Assembly: GCA_035606355.1 (NCBI GenBank)
Contig: DATNFO010000074.1
Span: 49,477 to 113,476 of the forward strand
Length of the DNA: 64,000 bases
Source: Sulfopaludibacter sp035606355
Lineage (GTDB): Bacteria; Acidobacteriota; Terriglobia; Bryobacterales; Bryobacteraceae
Direction: 5' to 3'
Shown: positions 50,540 to 58,272 of the stretch, piece by piece
Numbering within the stretch: position 1 is the first letter of the stretch
Layout of the letters: each line of letters begins with the position of its first letter
Position numbers and translations under genes: made by a program
Notes under the pieces: model-generated
Told to the model about the DNA's origin: nothing
The model's input: the letters and a program-made list of their open reading frames with translations, nothing else
Database searches by the model: none

Positions 50540-51186
50540 GAGATTACTCCCTTTCGGACCGCGTACAAGATCAGCTCCGGAACCGTGTGCAGGTTCAGCT
50601 TTTCCATCAGATTGCCGCGATGCGTTTCTACCGTGTAGAGGCTTAGATTCAGCATCGCGGCAATATCCTTATTGCTCTTGCCTTCGGCGATCAACTGCAA
50701 CACCTCGCGCTCGCGTGTGGTCAGGAGCTCATAACTGTCTTCGATCTCCCGGTCCTGCAACTGCCGGACGTAATCCTCCACCAACACGCGGCTCACTGCC
50801 GGACTGAAGAAGGCCTTTCCCTGCGAAACCGCTCGCACCGCGTCGATGAGCTCTCCCTCGGCCGATTCTTTCAGCAGGTACCCGCGCGCTCCCGCTTTCA
50901 GCGCTCTCAGCACGTAAGCCTCGTCGGAGTGCATGCTCAGCATGATGACGCACGTCTGCGGCTGGGAGGCGGTGATCTGGCGCGCGGCCTCAATGCCGTT
51001 CAGGTTCGGCATCGTAATATCGAGGACTGCCACTTCGGGCTGATGCTGCTGGGCCATACTGACCGCCTGCCGGCCATCGCTCGCTTCGGCGACGACTTCG
51101 AAATCGTCCTGCCGTTCGAGCACCAGGCGCAGTCCGGTGCGCATCACCGAATGATCGTCGGCCAGCAGAATACGAATCGAGTTCAT
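50536..51186 (-). CDS. NarL/FixJ-type response regulator
   Basis: A 216-residue regulator. The receiver has IRILLADDHSVMRTGLRLVL, the phospho-Asp in VAVLDITMPNLNG, and Lys in GYLLKESAEGELIDAV. The LuxR-type output domain has LLTTREREVLQLIAEGKSNK and NLSLYTVETHRGNLMEKLNL. It overlaps the sensor kinase gene by four bases (ATGA), so it is the partner of that kinase. It may bind LuxR-type inverted repeats such as the one at 55529; that is speculation. Confidence 0.94.
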   Translation of the reverse strand: MNSIRILLADDHSVMRTGLRLVLERQDDFEVVAEASDGRQAVSMAQQHQPEVAVLDITMPNLNGIEAARQITASQPQTCVIMLSMHSDEAYVLRALKAGARGYLLKESAEGELIDAVRAVSQGKAFFSPAVSRVLVEDYVRQLQDREIEDSYELLTTREREVLQLIAEGKSNKDIAAMLNLSLYTVETHRGNLMEKLNLHTVPELILYAVRKGVIS

Positions 51187-52562
51187 TGCACCATCTCCGT
51201 GCGCGCTGTTCCCATGGGCAACCTTATGGAGACCGTGGTTCCTTGTCCGGGTTCCGATCTGATTTCGAAATCGCCTCCGAGATTACGCACGCGCTCCTCC
51301 ATTCCCAGTATGCCCATGCCTTTATCGCTCGCGTGAAAACCGGCCCCATCGTCGGCAATGGATACCCGGACGTCAGCGGCATCGTGTTTGACGGTGACGC
51401 GCACGTGCTCGGCGCGCGAGTGACGCGTGGCGTTGTGCAGCGCCTCTTGCACCACACGGTAGATACAGGTGCGATAGTCGTCCGGCAGATCGTCGGCGAC
51501 ATCATCGGCGTCCACGCGAACTTTCATGCCCGTTCGGCGGGCGGTCTCACGAGCCTGCCACTTCAGCGCGGGTGTTAAGCCGAGATCGTCCAACATGGAC
51601 GGGCGCAGCAACAGCGACATATTGCGGATCGCTCCCACGCTGTCTTCCGCGAGTTTGCGAACACGCAGGGCGCGGTCGTGGAGTGGCGCGTCCGCCGCGG
51701 GTATCGCGGCGGTCAGATTTCCGAGCTCGACGAGCATCGCGGACATGCTCTGGCCCACTTCATCGTGCAATTCGCGCGAGAGCTTGCGGCGCTCATCCTC
51801 CTGCGCGGCCACCAGCCGTGCGGAGAGTTTGTGCAACTCCTCCCGCGTCTGCACCACCTGCCGGTATTGGGCGCGGGATTCGTGCTCCAGACGCTGCACC
51901 CGGCCGATGCTGACGAACGCCAGTCCGAGACCGAAGGCAATCAGTACAGCCGCGGTGATTACGATTTCGCGGCGGAAATCGGCGAACACCTGCGCTACAC
52001 GGCTTTCGCCGAAACTCAACTGCCGCGTGTCCAACTGCCGTATGCGCTCGCTGAGTTGAAGAAGTTGCTGGCGGCGAGGGAACATTTGCGTGCGTAGGAA
52101 TGACGGACCCTGCGCTTCGCGCTCCTCCTGCGTCCACCCGAGCACGGGTTGGATGATAGCGAAATATTGCTCCACGTCGCGCTGCAGTTCGTCCAGTGTG
52201 GCGTTGTCGCCGGGCGCCAGTTCCTTGCGGTATTGCGCAATGGCGGCGGACATGTCGCGATAGGTCTGCTGAATTTCGGCGCGCCGCTGCTCCGCCAGCT
52301 TCGGATCCGCATGCAGCAGATAGTCGCGCATATCGATGTTGGTCCGGTAAAGCTGGTTGCGGATGCGGTTGAGCAGATCGTCGCGTTCCAGAAACCCGCG
52401 GCGGATTTGCGAGTTGCCGGCTTCAATGCGCCCCAGCGCGCGATTGGCGCTGAGGGCAATCAGGAGCATGAGCACGATGAGCGAACCGAACCCGATCCAC
52501 AACACCGTGCGGCTGCTCATAGCCGCGCGTTTCGCGATCGGAGCCGCTGCGCCGGGGCTCAT
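51183..52562 (-). CDS. NarX/DegS-type sensor histidine kinase
   Basis: A 459-residue kinase. Two transmembrane helices (VLWIGFGSLIVLMLLIALSA and IVITAAVLIAFGLGLAFVSI) frame a ~150-residue helical periplasmic sensor (NQLYRTNIDMRDYLLHADPK), like CHASE3 or four-helix-bundle domains. The phosphotransfer region is HisKA_3: KLSRELHDEVGQSMSAMLVE. The ATPase has EALHNATRHSRAEHV and ISIADDGAGF, GMGILGMEERV. It starts on a TAATG overlap with the YfhO-like gene and overlaps the regulator gene. Confidence 0.93.
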   Translation of the reverse strand: MSPGAAAPIAKRAAMSSRTVLWIGFGSLIVLMLLIALSANRALGRIEAGNSQIRRGFLERDDLLNRIRNQLYRTNIDMRDYLLHADPKLAEQRRAEIQQTYRDMSAAIAQYRKELAPGDNATLDELQRDVEQYFAIIQPVLGWTQEEREAQGPSFLRTQMFPRRQQLLQLSERIRQLDTRQLSFGESRVAQVFADFRREIVITAAVLIAFGLGLAFVSIGRVQRLEHESRAQYRQVVQTREELHKLSARLVAAQEDERRKLSRELHDEVGQSMSAMLVELGNLTAAIPAADAPLHDRALRVRKLAEDSVGAIRNMSLLLRPSMLDDLGLTPALKWQARETARRTGMKVRVDADDVADDLPDDYRTCIYRVVQEALHNATRHSRAEHVRVTVKHDAADVRVSIADDGAGFHASDKGMGILGMEERVRNLGGDFEIRSEPGQGTTVSIRLPMGTARTEMVQ

Positions 52563-54607
52563 TAGACTGTCGCTCTGCGCACCTTGGTCTTGGTCCGCCG
52601 TCTGCGCCGGTAGGCCGTCGGGCGGAAGAGGACGCGGTCAAGGTAGCCGTAAACCTGATGCCCGATCACCATCGAAAGCAGGATCAGCGCCGTTGCGATG
52701 GAAATGACCGTGCCTGCCACAAACCACCGCGAGTGGAAGCGGAACTCGACATCGCGCTCTCCGGCCGGAACCACCACACCCATCATGGCGTGGTCCACGC
52801 GAAGTACGGGCGTTTCGCGGCCGCCGACCCGCGCCGTCCACCCGGGGTACCAGGCCATGCTCAGTTTGAGCAGGCTGGGCGAATCGGCCGTGTAGTGAAC
52901 ACGGTAGGACTGCTCGTCATACGTCACAACAACGGCGGTGGCGCGCTTATCCTGCTGAATCGGAGCGTGCGGCGTAAACACAGTGGAGGCTTCCGCGGGG
53001 CGCATGGCCGGCAGCAGACGCCGCGATTCTTCCACGCCGGTCACGTCCTGTACGGCGGGCGGGAAATAAATGCGCGGCAGCACATTCGGATTGACGTCGA
53101 TATCGCGCTTTCGCCAGTCGATGAAGCGGCTGACGTTGAGCCCGTCGAGCAGGTGGGTATTGTTGCGGGCCGCGTCGTGATACTCGCGGTAGGAGCGCGG
53201 TTCATCGACAAAGTAGCCGTATGTGGTTTCGAATCTCAGATCCAGCGGATGCATCAGAGGACCTGCGCCCGGCATGGCGTTGGGAGCGTCAAAGCGGTTC
53301 AGCGGCAGTTGCGGAGCGGCCAGAAGGCGGGCCGCAACGCGCTCGGAATACCCATAAGCGCGGTAGTAGCTCATGCGGAGGTACGCCAGCGGATTGCCGA
53401 AGGAGTTGCAGAAAAACAGGTCGGCGAAAACAACGGCGGCGAGAAGCACACCGGCGTAGCGGAACCTGGCGGCGCGGTCTGTAAACCAGTCCGCTCCAGC
53501 GGCGGCGGCCAGCGCCAGAGCAAATGCCGCTATAAACCATCCGAGCAGCGGCGGACCCATGCCGGCGACTCCAGGCACGAGAACTCCGGCATAAAACAAT
53601 CCGGCTTTCGGACCCGACATATACCAGACCGCGGGGATCAGAAGCAGCAGCGCGGCGGCGCGAGCGCGCCCTTTGGCTATGCCCGCGATCGCCAGAGGCA
53701 GCAGGAGAAGGCCGGCATAGAAGTAATGATCGGTGGGGTGGTCCTTATCGTTGTGCGAGAGGGTGCCCAGGGAATCCGCCCACAAGAGGGTGAGCAGGTG
53801 TTTCGGCTGCAACGCCTCTTTCTGATATTCGGCAGTGGGCCGCGAGACGGAGAGGCTCGCAAGTTCCGACGCCGGCAGGCTCTGCACCGCAGTGGCGCCG
53901 ACAGCGCCCACGGAGATCACGGCCACGAAGCCGAAGGCTCGCAGGAGGCGGATCCTCCCCGTGAGGACATCGCTCAGCGCGTACAGCAAAAGGGCGACGA
54001 GAGCAGTGATGGCGGTCTGCGGGAATCCCGCGGCCATCATGCAGCCTGCGGCGAGACCGCCCAGGCCGAGATTGAGTCCAGGTTTCGACTCGGTGGCGCG
54101 GCGATAGGCGAGCACAATCCACGGCAGCCACGCGGCAGTGCAGAAGACGCCCAAGTGGGAGGTATGTCCAGCGAAGAACCCGGAAAGTCCGTACGCGAAT
54201 GCGCCGAGCACGGCGGACGTTCGATGCTGCACCTGGCGCTTGAGGAAGAAGAACATGCCGAGACAAGCCAGCAGGGCATGTAGCGCCAGTTCCATCTCCA
54301 TCGTCTGCGGAGTGACGCCGGTGATGTAAAACGGCCAATTGAGCGGGTACCATGCGCCGTTCAGCGGGTTGGCGAGCAGCGGATAACCGGAATAAATGTA
54401 CGGAGTCCAGAAGGGCAGTCCCTTACCGAGCGCGTGCTGGGCGAAATATTTCTGAAGCGGATAAGAAACGTCGATGGTATCGCCGTAAGCAGTTGTATTC
54501 GGGCTCGTCAGCGGGATCCAATAGAATGCGAGAACGCAAAGAAGGATCAGTCCCGGCGCGGCGAACTGCCGCAGTTTAAGCGCTTGCCATTTACCCTGGT
54601 TTTTCAC
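52562..54607 (-). CDS. YfhO-like polytopic membrane glycosyltransferase-type protein
   Basis: A 681-residue protein with about twelve hydrophobic helices, beginning with LILLCVLAFYWIPLTSPNTT. The block DVSYPLQKYFAQHALGKGLP and then FWTPYIYSGYPLLANPLNGA is typical of YfhO-family (GT-C-like) proteins, which add sugars to teichoic acids or related glycans in Gram-positive bacteria. The C-terminus is extracytoplasmic (LSMAWYPGWTARVGG), then a last helix and a very basic tail (YRRRRRTKTKVRR). The overlap with the kinase gene suggests that its product or substrate is linked to the sensed signal; that is inference. Confidence 0.85.
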   Translation of the reverse strand: MKNQGKWQALKLRQFAAPGLILLCVLAFYWIPLTSPNTTAYGDTIDVSYPLQKYFAQHALGKGLPFWTPYIYSGYPLLANPLNGAWYPLNWPFYITGVTPQTMEMELALHALLACLGMFFFLKRQVQHRTSAVLGAFAYGLSGFFAGHTSHLGVFCTAAWLPWIVLAYRRATESKPGLNLGLGGLAAGCMMAAGFPQTAITALVALLLYALSDVLTGRIRLLRAFGFVAVISVGAVGATAVQSLPASELASLSVSRPTAEYQKEALQPKHLLTLLWADSLGTLSHNDKDHPTDHYFYAGLLLLPLAIAGIAKGRARAAALLLLIPAVWYMSGPKAGLFYAGVLVPGVAGMGPPLLGWFIAAFALALAAAAGADWFTDRAARFRYAGVLLAAVVFADLFFCNSFGNPLAYLRMSYYRAYGYSERVAARLLAAPQLPLNRFDAPNAMPGAGPLMHPLDLRFETTYGYFVDEPRSYREYHDAARNNTHLLDGLNVSRFIDWRKRDIDVNPNVLPRIYFPPAVQDVTGVEESRRLLPAMRPAEASTVFTPHAPIQQDKRATAVVVTYDEQSYRVHYTADSPSLLKLSMAWYPGWTARVGGRETPVLRVDHAMMGVVVPAGERDVEFRFHSRWFVAGTVISIATALILLSMVIGHQVYGYLDRVLFRPTAYRRRRRTKTKVRRATV

Positions 54608-54659
54608 CGATTAAAGATAGTACCACGTGAGTAGTTGCAGGGTCCCGGCACTTTTAGAA

Positions 54660-54693
54660 GAACGCCGACAGGGTTTTTGCACTATCGGCGTTC
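54660..54693 (-). terminator. Hairpin downstream of the cytochrome c gene
   Basis: Perfect 9-bp arms (54660-54668 and 54685-54693, GAACGCCGA/TCGGCGTTC) with a 16-base loop, 22 bases after the cytochrome c stop on the minus strand. The following TTCT is only weakly T-rich, so its strength as terminator is unsure. Confidence 0.5.
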
Positions 54694-54715
54694 ATTTGCG
54701 TTGAATATTTCTTCC

Positions 54716-55132
54716 TTACCGCTGGAAATCCTGCATGTATTTCAGGATGGCGTTGATTCTCATATCCGCGAAGGTTCCATTGGCGCTGATGCTTTTGAAG
54801 ACATCTCCCCAAACGGGCATGCTTTCAGATCCGTGGGCGGCGACGCCCTGTCCGCTGATGATCAATTTGAGATGGAGCGCGTCGAATTTGCCGTTGTTGC
54901 GCTTGGCGAGCTGGGTGAGGTCGGTGGGGGCAATCTTCATGGCGGAGGCCGCCGGACCGCTGCCGCGGCCGTCCTCGCCGTGACACGCCGCGCAAAACTG
55001 CGTAAACATTTGTTTGCCTTCGAATCCGGCGGGCCGCGCCGGAACCATTTTCACTACCTTGTTCTGAGCGTATGCGGCAATGCCGAGAACAGCCAAAGCC
55101 AAAACGCTAATAAAAAGACTGCGAAGTCTCAT
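54716..55132 (-). CDS. Mono-heme cytochrome c, secreted
   Basis: A 138-residue class I cytochrome c from ATG 55132 (the frame open to 55171 is unneeded). The signal is RSLFISVLALAVLGIAAYAQ. One heme site, FCAACHGEDGRGSGP, and the distal methionine in SMPVWGDVFKSI define the fold; GPAASAMKIAPTDLTQLAKR is typical of cytochromes of oxidase or dehydrogenase chains. A soluble periplasmic electron carrier is likely. It stands alone, between repeats and the YfhO-like gene. Confidence 0.9.
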   Translation of the reverse strand: MRLRSLFISVLALAVLGIAAYAQNKVVKMVPARPAGFEGKQMFTQFCAACHGEDGRGSGPAASAMKIAPTDLTQLAKRNNGKFDALHLKLIISGQGVAAHGSESMPVWGDVFKSISANGTFADMRINAILKYMQDFQR

Positions 55133-55203
55133 ATTATTTCCCGAGACGACTATAACCCGTTTCACCGCCAAAGAAAACCCCTCGTAAGAGTGGTGCTATC
55201 CCC

Positions 55204-55501
55204 GATGAAAAATATCGAATTGCTTTACGCCGCCATTGAAAACGCACTCGTGCACCCAACACCGTTTGCCGCTCCCTCACGGTCACGGCTCCGTATGTAG
55301 TTGATTCTGCTGACGGAGCCGCGACCGTGAGGGGCTGTGAAGAAATATCGAATCGCTTTTTCTCCAAATTCAAACGCACTCGCATTCCCGGTGCATCGAA
55401 AAGCGAATGGAGCGCGACGAGAACGGCAGCCGGATTTTTTCACAAACCCGTGAGGGAGTGGTAAAAGGTGTATCGAAAGGCGAATGGAGCGCACGAGAAC
55501 G
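55204..55501. repeat. Composite palindromic repeat, copy 5
   Basis: Takes up most of the 491-base gap between divergent cytochrome c and GT39-like genes. It has AAAAATATCGAATTGCTTTA, a palindrome with CTCCCTCACGGTCACGGCTC and GAGCCGCGACCGTGAGGGGC, a second left-hand module with ATTCAAACGCACTCGCATTC, GAATGGAGCGCGACGAGAAC, AGCCGGATTTTTTCACAA and a last GAGGGAGTGGTAAAAGGTG half-copy. Nothing else is seen in the gap except the inverted repeat at 55529. Confidence 0.88.
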
Positions 55502-55528
55502 AATCCTCTTCCCAACCATTGCCCGCAC

Positions 55529-55551
55529 TAGGACTTTTGCCCATAGTCCTA
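55529..55551. promoter_or_regulatory. 23-bp inverted repeat upstream of the GT39-like gene
   Basis: TAGGACT-TTTGCCCAT-AGTCCTA: perfect 7-bp arms with a 9-base centre, 73 bases before ATG 55624. It is outside the palindromic repeat family. It could be a regulator-binding site, for instance for a LuxR-type protein. Confidence 0.45.
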
Positions 55552-55623
55552 CAGAATTCATTGCATTGATCAACCCCCCTACCGTCTCTTATCATCATCA
55601 TCACGAAGTCGTTTGGGTGATTC

Positions 55624-57135
55624 ATGTTCCAAGGTAAACCGGCGCTGCCGTCCGGACAGGATACGTCTGTCTCCGCGGCAATGTATACTGCTGTGCTCTT
55701 CGCGTTCATCGTGGGAACGCGCTTGCCGCTAGCTCCACGACACCTCTACTATTTCGACAGTGCAAATTTCGCCCTCGCGCTGGAGAAATTCGACCCGGCA
55801 TTGCATCAGCCTCAACCGCCGGGTTATCCGCTCTTCGTCGCGCTCACGCGACTGATCCACTTTTTCGTTCCGCGGCCGGAGCAGGTTTTTCTGATCGCAG
55901 GGCTCATGGCGGCGTTCGCGGCCACCGCGCTCATCCTCGTTTTAGCCAAGGAGATGTTCGGACGCACGGCGGGTATTCTCGCCGCGACGCTGCTAGCCTC
56001 CAATCCGGCGTTCTGGTTCGGCGGAATCACCAACGAGATCCGCGTATTTCTGGCGCTTTCCAGCACCGCCGTGGCGCTTCTGGCATGGCGCGCATACTCG
56101 CGACCCGAACAACCGCTCTGGTTGTACGGCGCGTTCGCCGCGCTCGGAGTCGGCGCGGGCTTCCGTCCCGTGCAGGGCGGCTTTCTTCTTCTGTTTGTCC
56201 TATGGGTTTGGTGGCGCACCGGGCATTCCGTCAGGCGACTGCTGATCGCTCTCGCGGCCATGGCGCTGACCGTTGCACCATGGCTGGCCGCCACCATCAT
56301 TGCGGTAGGAGGCGTGGACCGGTTCGTTTTCGTGCTGTGGCAGTATGCGCAGCAACAATTCAGCCCAACGTCCGCGGCATTCGGAGCGGCCAGGCCCGCT
56401 GCTTTCCATATGTTCGAGCAGGCCGTAGTGTGGAACTTCCTGGGCGCCGTGGCGTGGTTTTGGGCGCTGCCTCTCGTGGACCGGCAGCGCGGCGATTGGC
56501 GCAAGATCGCCTTCTTAGCGGTCCTCTTCTTTCCGCCGTTCCTGTTCTCCGCGTTCATACATATCGGCGATCCGGACCAAGCCCTCGGCACTATCCCCGT
56601 GCTGTCCGTTGCCGGGGGTGCGGTGTTGGCGCGTTGGGCGGGACGGTGGTCAGGCAAGCGCGTGCTGCTGGTCGCGACGGGCGTAGTCGCGGTGCACGCG
56701 CTTGTGTTCTTTTACCCGCCGGGGCGGATTGCGCGGGCATCCAGTTTCCGCGCGGCGGCCGATGTGAACCGCCTGACGTCGGGCGCGCTGGACGCCATCG
56801 GGGCGTTGCAGAAGATGGGGCCGCTGACCATCGTGCACTCGGGATCGTCCGTGGCATCGCGGCAGATTGCATATTATTTTCCGGAAGATTACGTGGTGGT
56901 GCTGCCCGAGAACCCTGGCGAGCATCCGCAGATCTATTACCAGCATGCCCCGCTGAGTGTTCCGGCGGGAACTGAAGAGCCGCTGCGGCCGGGGTCGCGC
57001 GCCGTGGTGTGCCTGATGCCGTGGAATGTCCGGGAAGTACCCGGGTTCCAGAAGGAGGGCTCTGTTTTCTATCGGAAGGTCTCGGATACCCCCATAAGGG
57101 TGGGGGAGTACAGCTTCTCTGCGGGGTCACGGTAA
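55624..57135 (+). CDS. GT39-like polytopic glycosyltransferase
   Basis: A 503-residue GT-C membrane enzyme of the dolichyl-phosphate-mannose-mannosyltransferase/ArnT kind, probably using a polyprenyl-phosphate sugar at the outer side of the inner membrane. It begins with a hydrophobic helix, then LYYFDSANFALALEKFDPAL and HQPQPPGYPLFVALTRLIHF, with the catalytic acidic residues expected in the FDSANFALAL loop. GRTAGILAATLLASNPAFWF and further helices follow; the C-terminal third is soluble and extracytoplasmic. The acceptor is unknown. Confidence 0.85.
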   Translation: MFQGKPALPSGQDTSVSAAMYTAVLFAFIVGTRLPLAPRHLYYFDSANFALALEKFDPALHQPQPPGYPLFVALTRLIHFFVPRPEQVFLIAGLMAAFAATALILVLAKEMFGRTAGILAATLLASNPAFWFGGITNEIRVFLALSSTAVALLAWRAYSRPEQPLWLYGAFAALGVGAGFRPVQGGFLLLFVLWVWWRTGHSVRRLLIALAAMALTVAPWLAATIIAVGGVDRFVFVLWQYAQQQFSPTSAAFGAARPAAFHMFEQAVVWNFLGAVAWFWALPLVDRQRGDWRKIAFLAVLFFPPFLFSAFIHIGDPDQALGTIPVLSVAGGAVLARWAGRWSGKRVLLVATGVVAVHALVFFYPPGRIARASSFRAAADVNRLTSGALDAIGALQKMGPLTIVHSGSSVASRQIAYYFPEDYVVVLPENPGEHPQIYYQHAPLSVPAGTEEPLRPGSRAVVCLMPWNVREVPGFQKEGSVFYRKVSDTPIRVGEYSFSAGSR

Positions 57136-57165
57136 CGGCTTTCGCAGCAGGGTCGTCACAAAGGT

Positions 57166-58209
57166 GTGCGACCACTTACCATGCTTGCTCTAGGTGTATG
57201 CCTGAGTAGCGCCGCTTTCCCGCAGGACATCAAAATTCACGCCGCCCCGCAGTTGGACATGCCGGGGCAGGTCGATTCCAATAGCCCCGCGTTTTGGTAT
57301 AACGGCCAGCTCAACCTGTTGAACTCGACCGGGGATGGGCCGATGCGCAGCCAGGGCGCCGACCAGTTTCATCTCGGTGCGGCGCAGGCCGTTCCCATGA
57401 CCCACCTTGGGAAGGGGTGGCCGACGTGGATTGAAGCGACTTGGGTGGACCCGACCGGGCCGATCTTCGGTTGGTATCACCAGGAGGTTTGGGGCGTGTG
57501 CGGCGCGGCGAGCCGTCTGGCGGTGCCGCAGATTGGCGCGGCGGTATCTTACGATGGCGGGGCGAGCTGGCGCGATCTTGGAATCGTTCTTTCGGCAGGC
57601 GATCCGATCAACTGCGGCGAGCAAAACGGTTACTTCGCGGGCGGCAATGGCGATCCGTTCGTAATGCCCGACGCCGAGGGTCAGTACTTTTACTTCTTCT
57701 TCGGCCACTACGGTGGACCTTTGAAGCAGCAGGGCGTAGTGATGGCGCGTATGCCGTTTTCCGCGCGTTTTGGACCACTCGGCAACGTGTGGAAGTATCA
57801 CGCCGGCGAGTGGAACGAGCCGGGTATCGGCGGCCGCACGACTCCTATTTTTCCCGCGAGAGTGGGCTGGGAGCAGTCGGACACGAACGCGTTCTGGGGT
57901 CCTTCCATTCACTGGAATCCCTACCTGAGTCAATACGTGATGTTGTTGAACAAATCGTGCTGCACGACGGGTTTTCCGCAGGAAGGCATTTACGCCAGCT
58001 TTACTAAGGACCTGAGCAAACCGGATTCGTGGACGAAACCGAAGAAGTTCATGGACAACAGCGGCTGGTATCCGCAGGTGCTTGGGCTTGAAGCTGAGAA
58101 GGGGACCGATTCGCAGGCCGGACGCCGCGCGCGCCTGTATATCTACGGGCATTCGAGTTGGGAGATCGAGTTCGTCAAGCCCGCGGCGCCAACCGCTCCA
58201 GGCCAGTAA
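57166..58209 (+). CDS. Secreted glycosidase-like beta-propeller protein
   Basis: A 347-residue exported protein (signal LTMLALGVCLSSAAFPQ). GTG 57166 gives the basic N-terminus MRP; ATG 57181 is the alternative. Sequence blocks such as NSPAFWYNGQLNLLNSTGDG, IGAAVSYDGGASWRDLGIVL, FWGPSIHWNPYLSQYVMLLN and EGIYASFTKDLSKPDSWTKP are like five-bladed GH43/sialidase-type propellers, including an Asp-box-like S-x-D-x-G-x-x-W. Catalysis on a glycan is possible but no active site can be assigned surely. It follows the GT39-like gene by 30 bases. Confidence 0.75.
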   Translation: MRPLTMLALGVCLSSAAFPQDIKIHAAPQLDMPGQVDSNSPAFWYNGQLNLLNSTGDGPMRSQGADQFHLGAAQAVPMTHLGKGWPTWIEATWVDPTGPIFGWYHQEVWGVCGAASRLAVPQIGAAVSYDGGASWRDLGIVLSAGDPINCGEQNGYFAGGNGDPFVMPDAEGQYFYFFFGHYGGPLKQQGVVMARMPFSARFGPLGNVWKYHAGEWNEPGIGGRTTPIFPARVGWEQSDTNAFWGPSIHWNPYLSQYVMLLNKSCCTTGFPQEGIYASFTKDLSKPDSWTKPKKFMDNSGWYPQVLGLEAEKGTDSQAGRRARLYIYGHSSWEIEFVKPAAPTAPGQ

Positions 58210-58272
58210 CGAGCGGTCTCCGCGCGGTTCGCGAACGCAATTGAATGCGCGGCCGGACGGTACCATATAGGC

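Noticed and set aside
52658..54283. Plus-strand open frame of 541 codons
   Set aside because: It is antisense to the YfhO-like gene; composition (His, Gln, Arg, Glu-rich) is that of a reverse-strand shadow.
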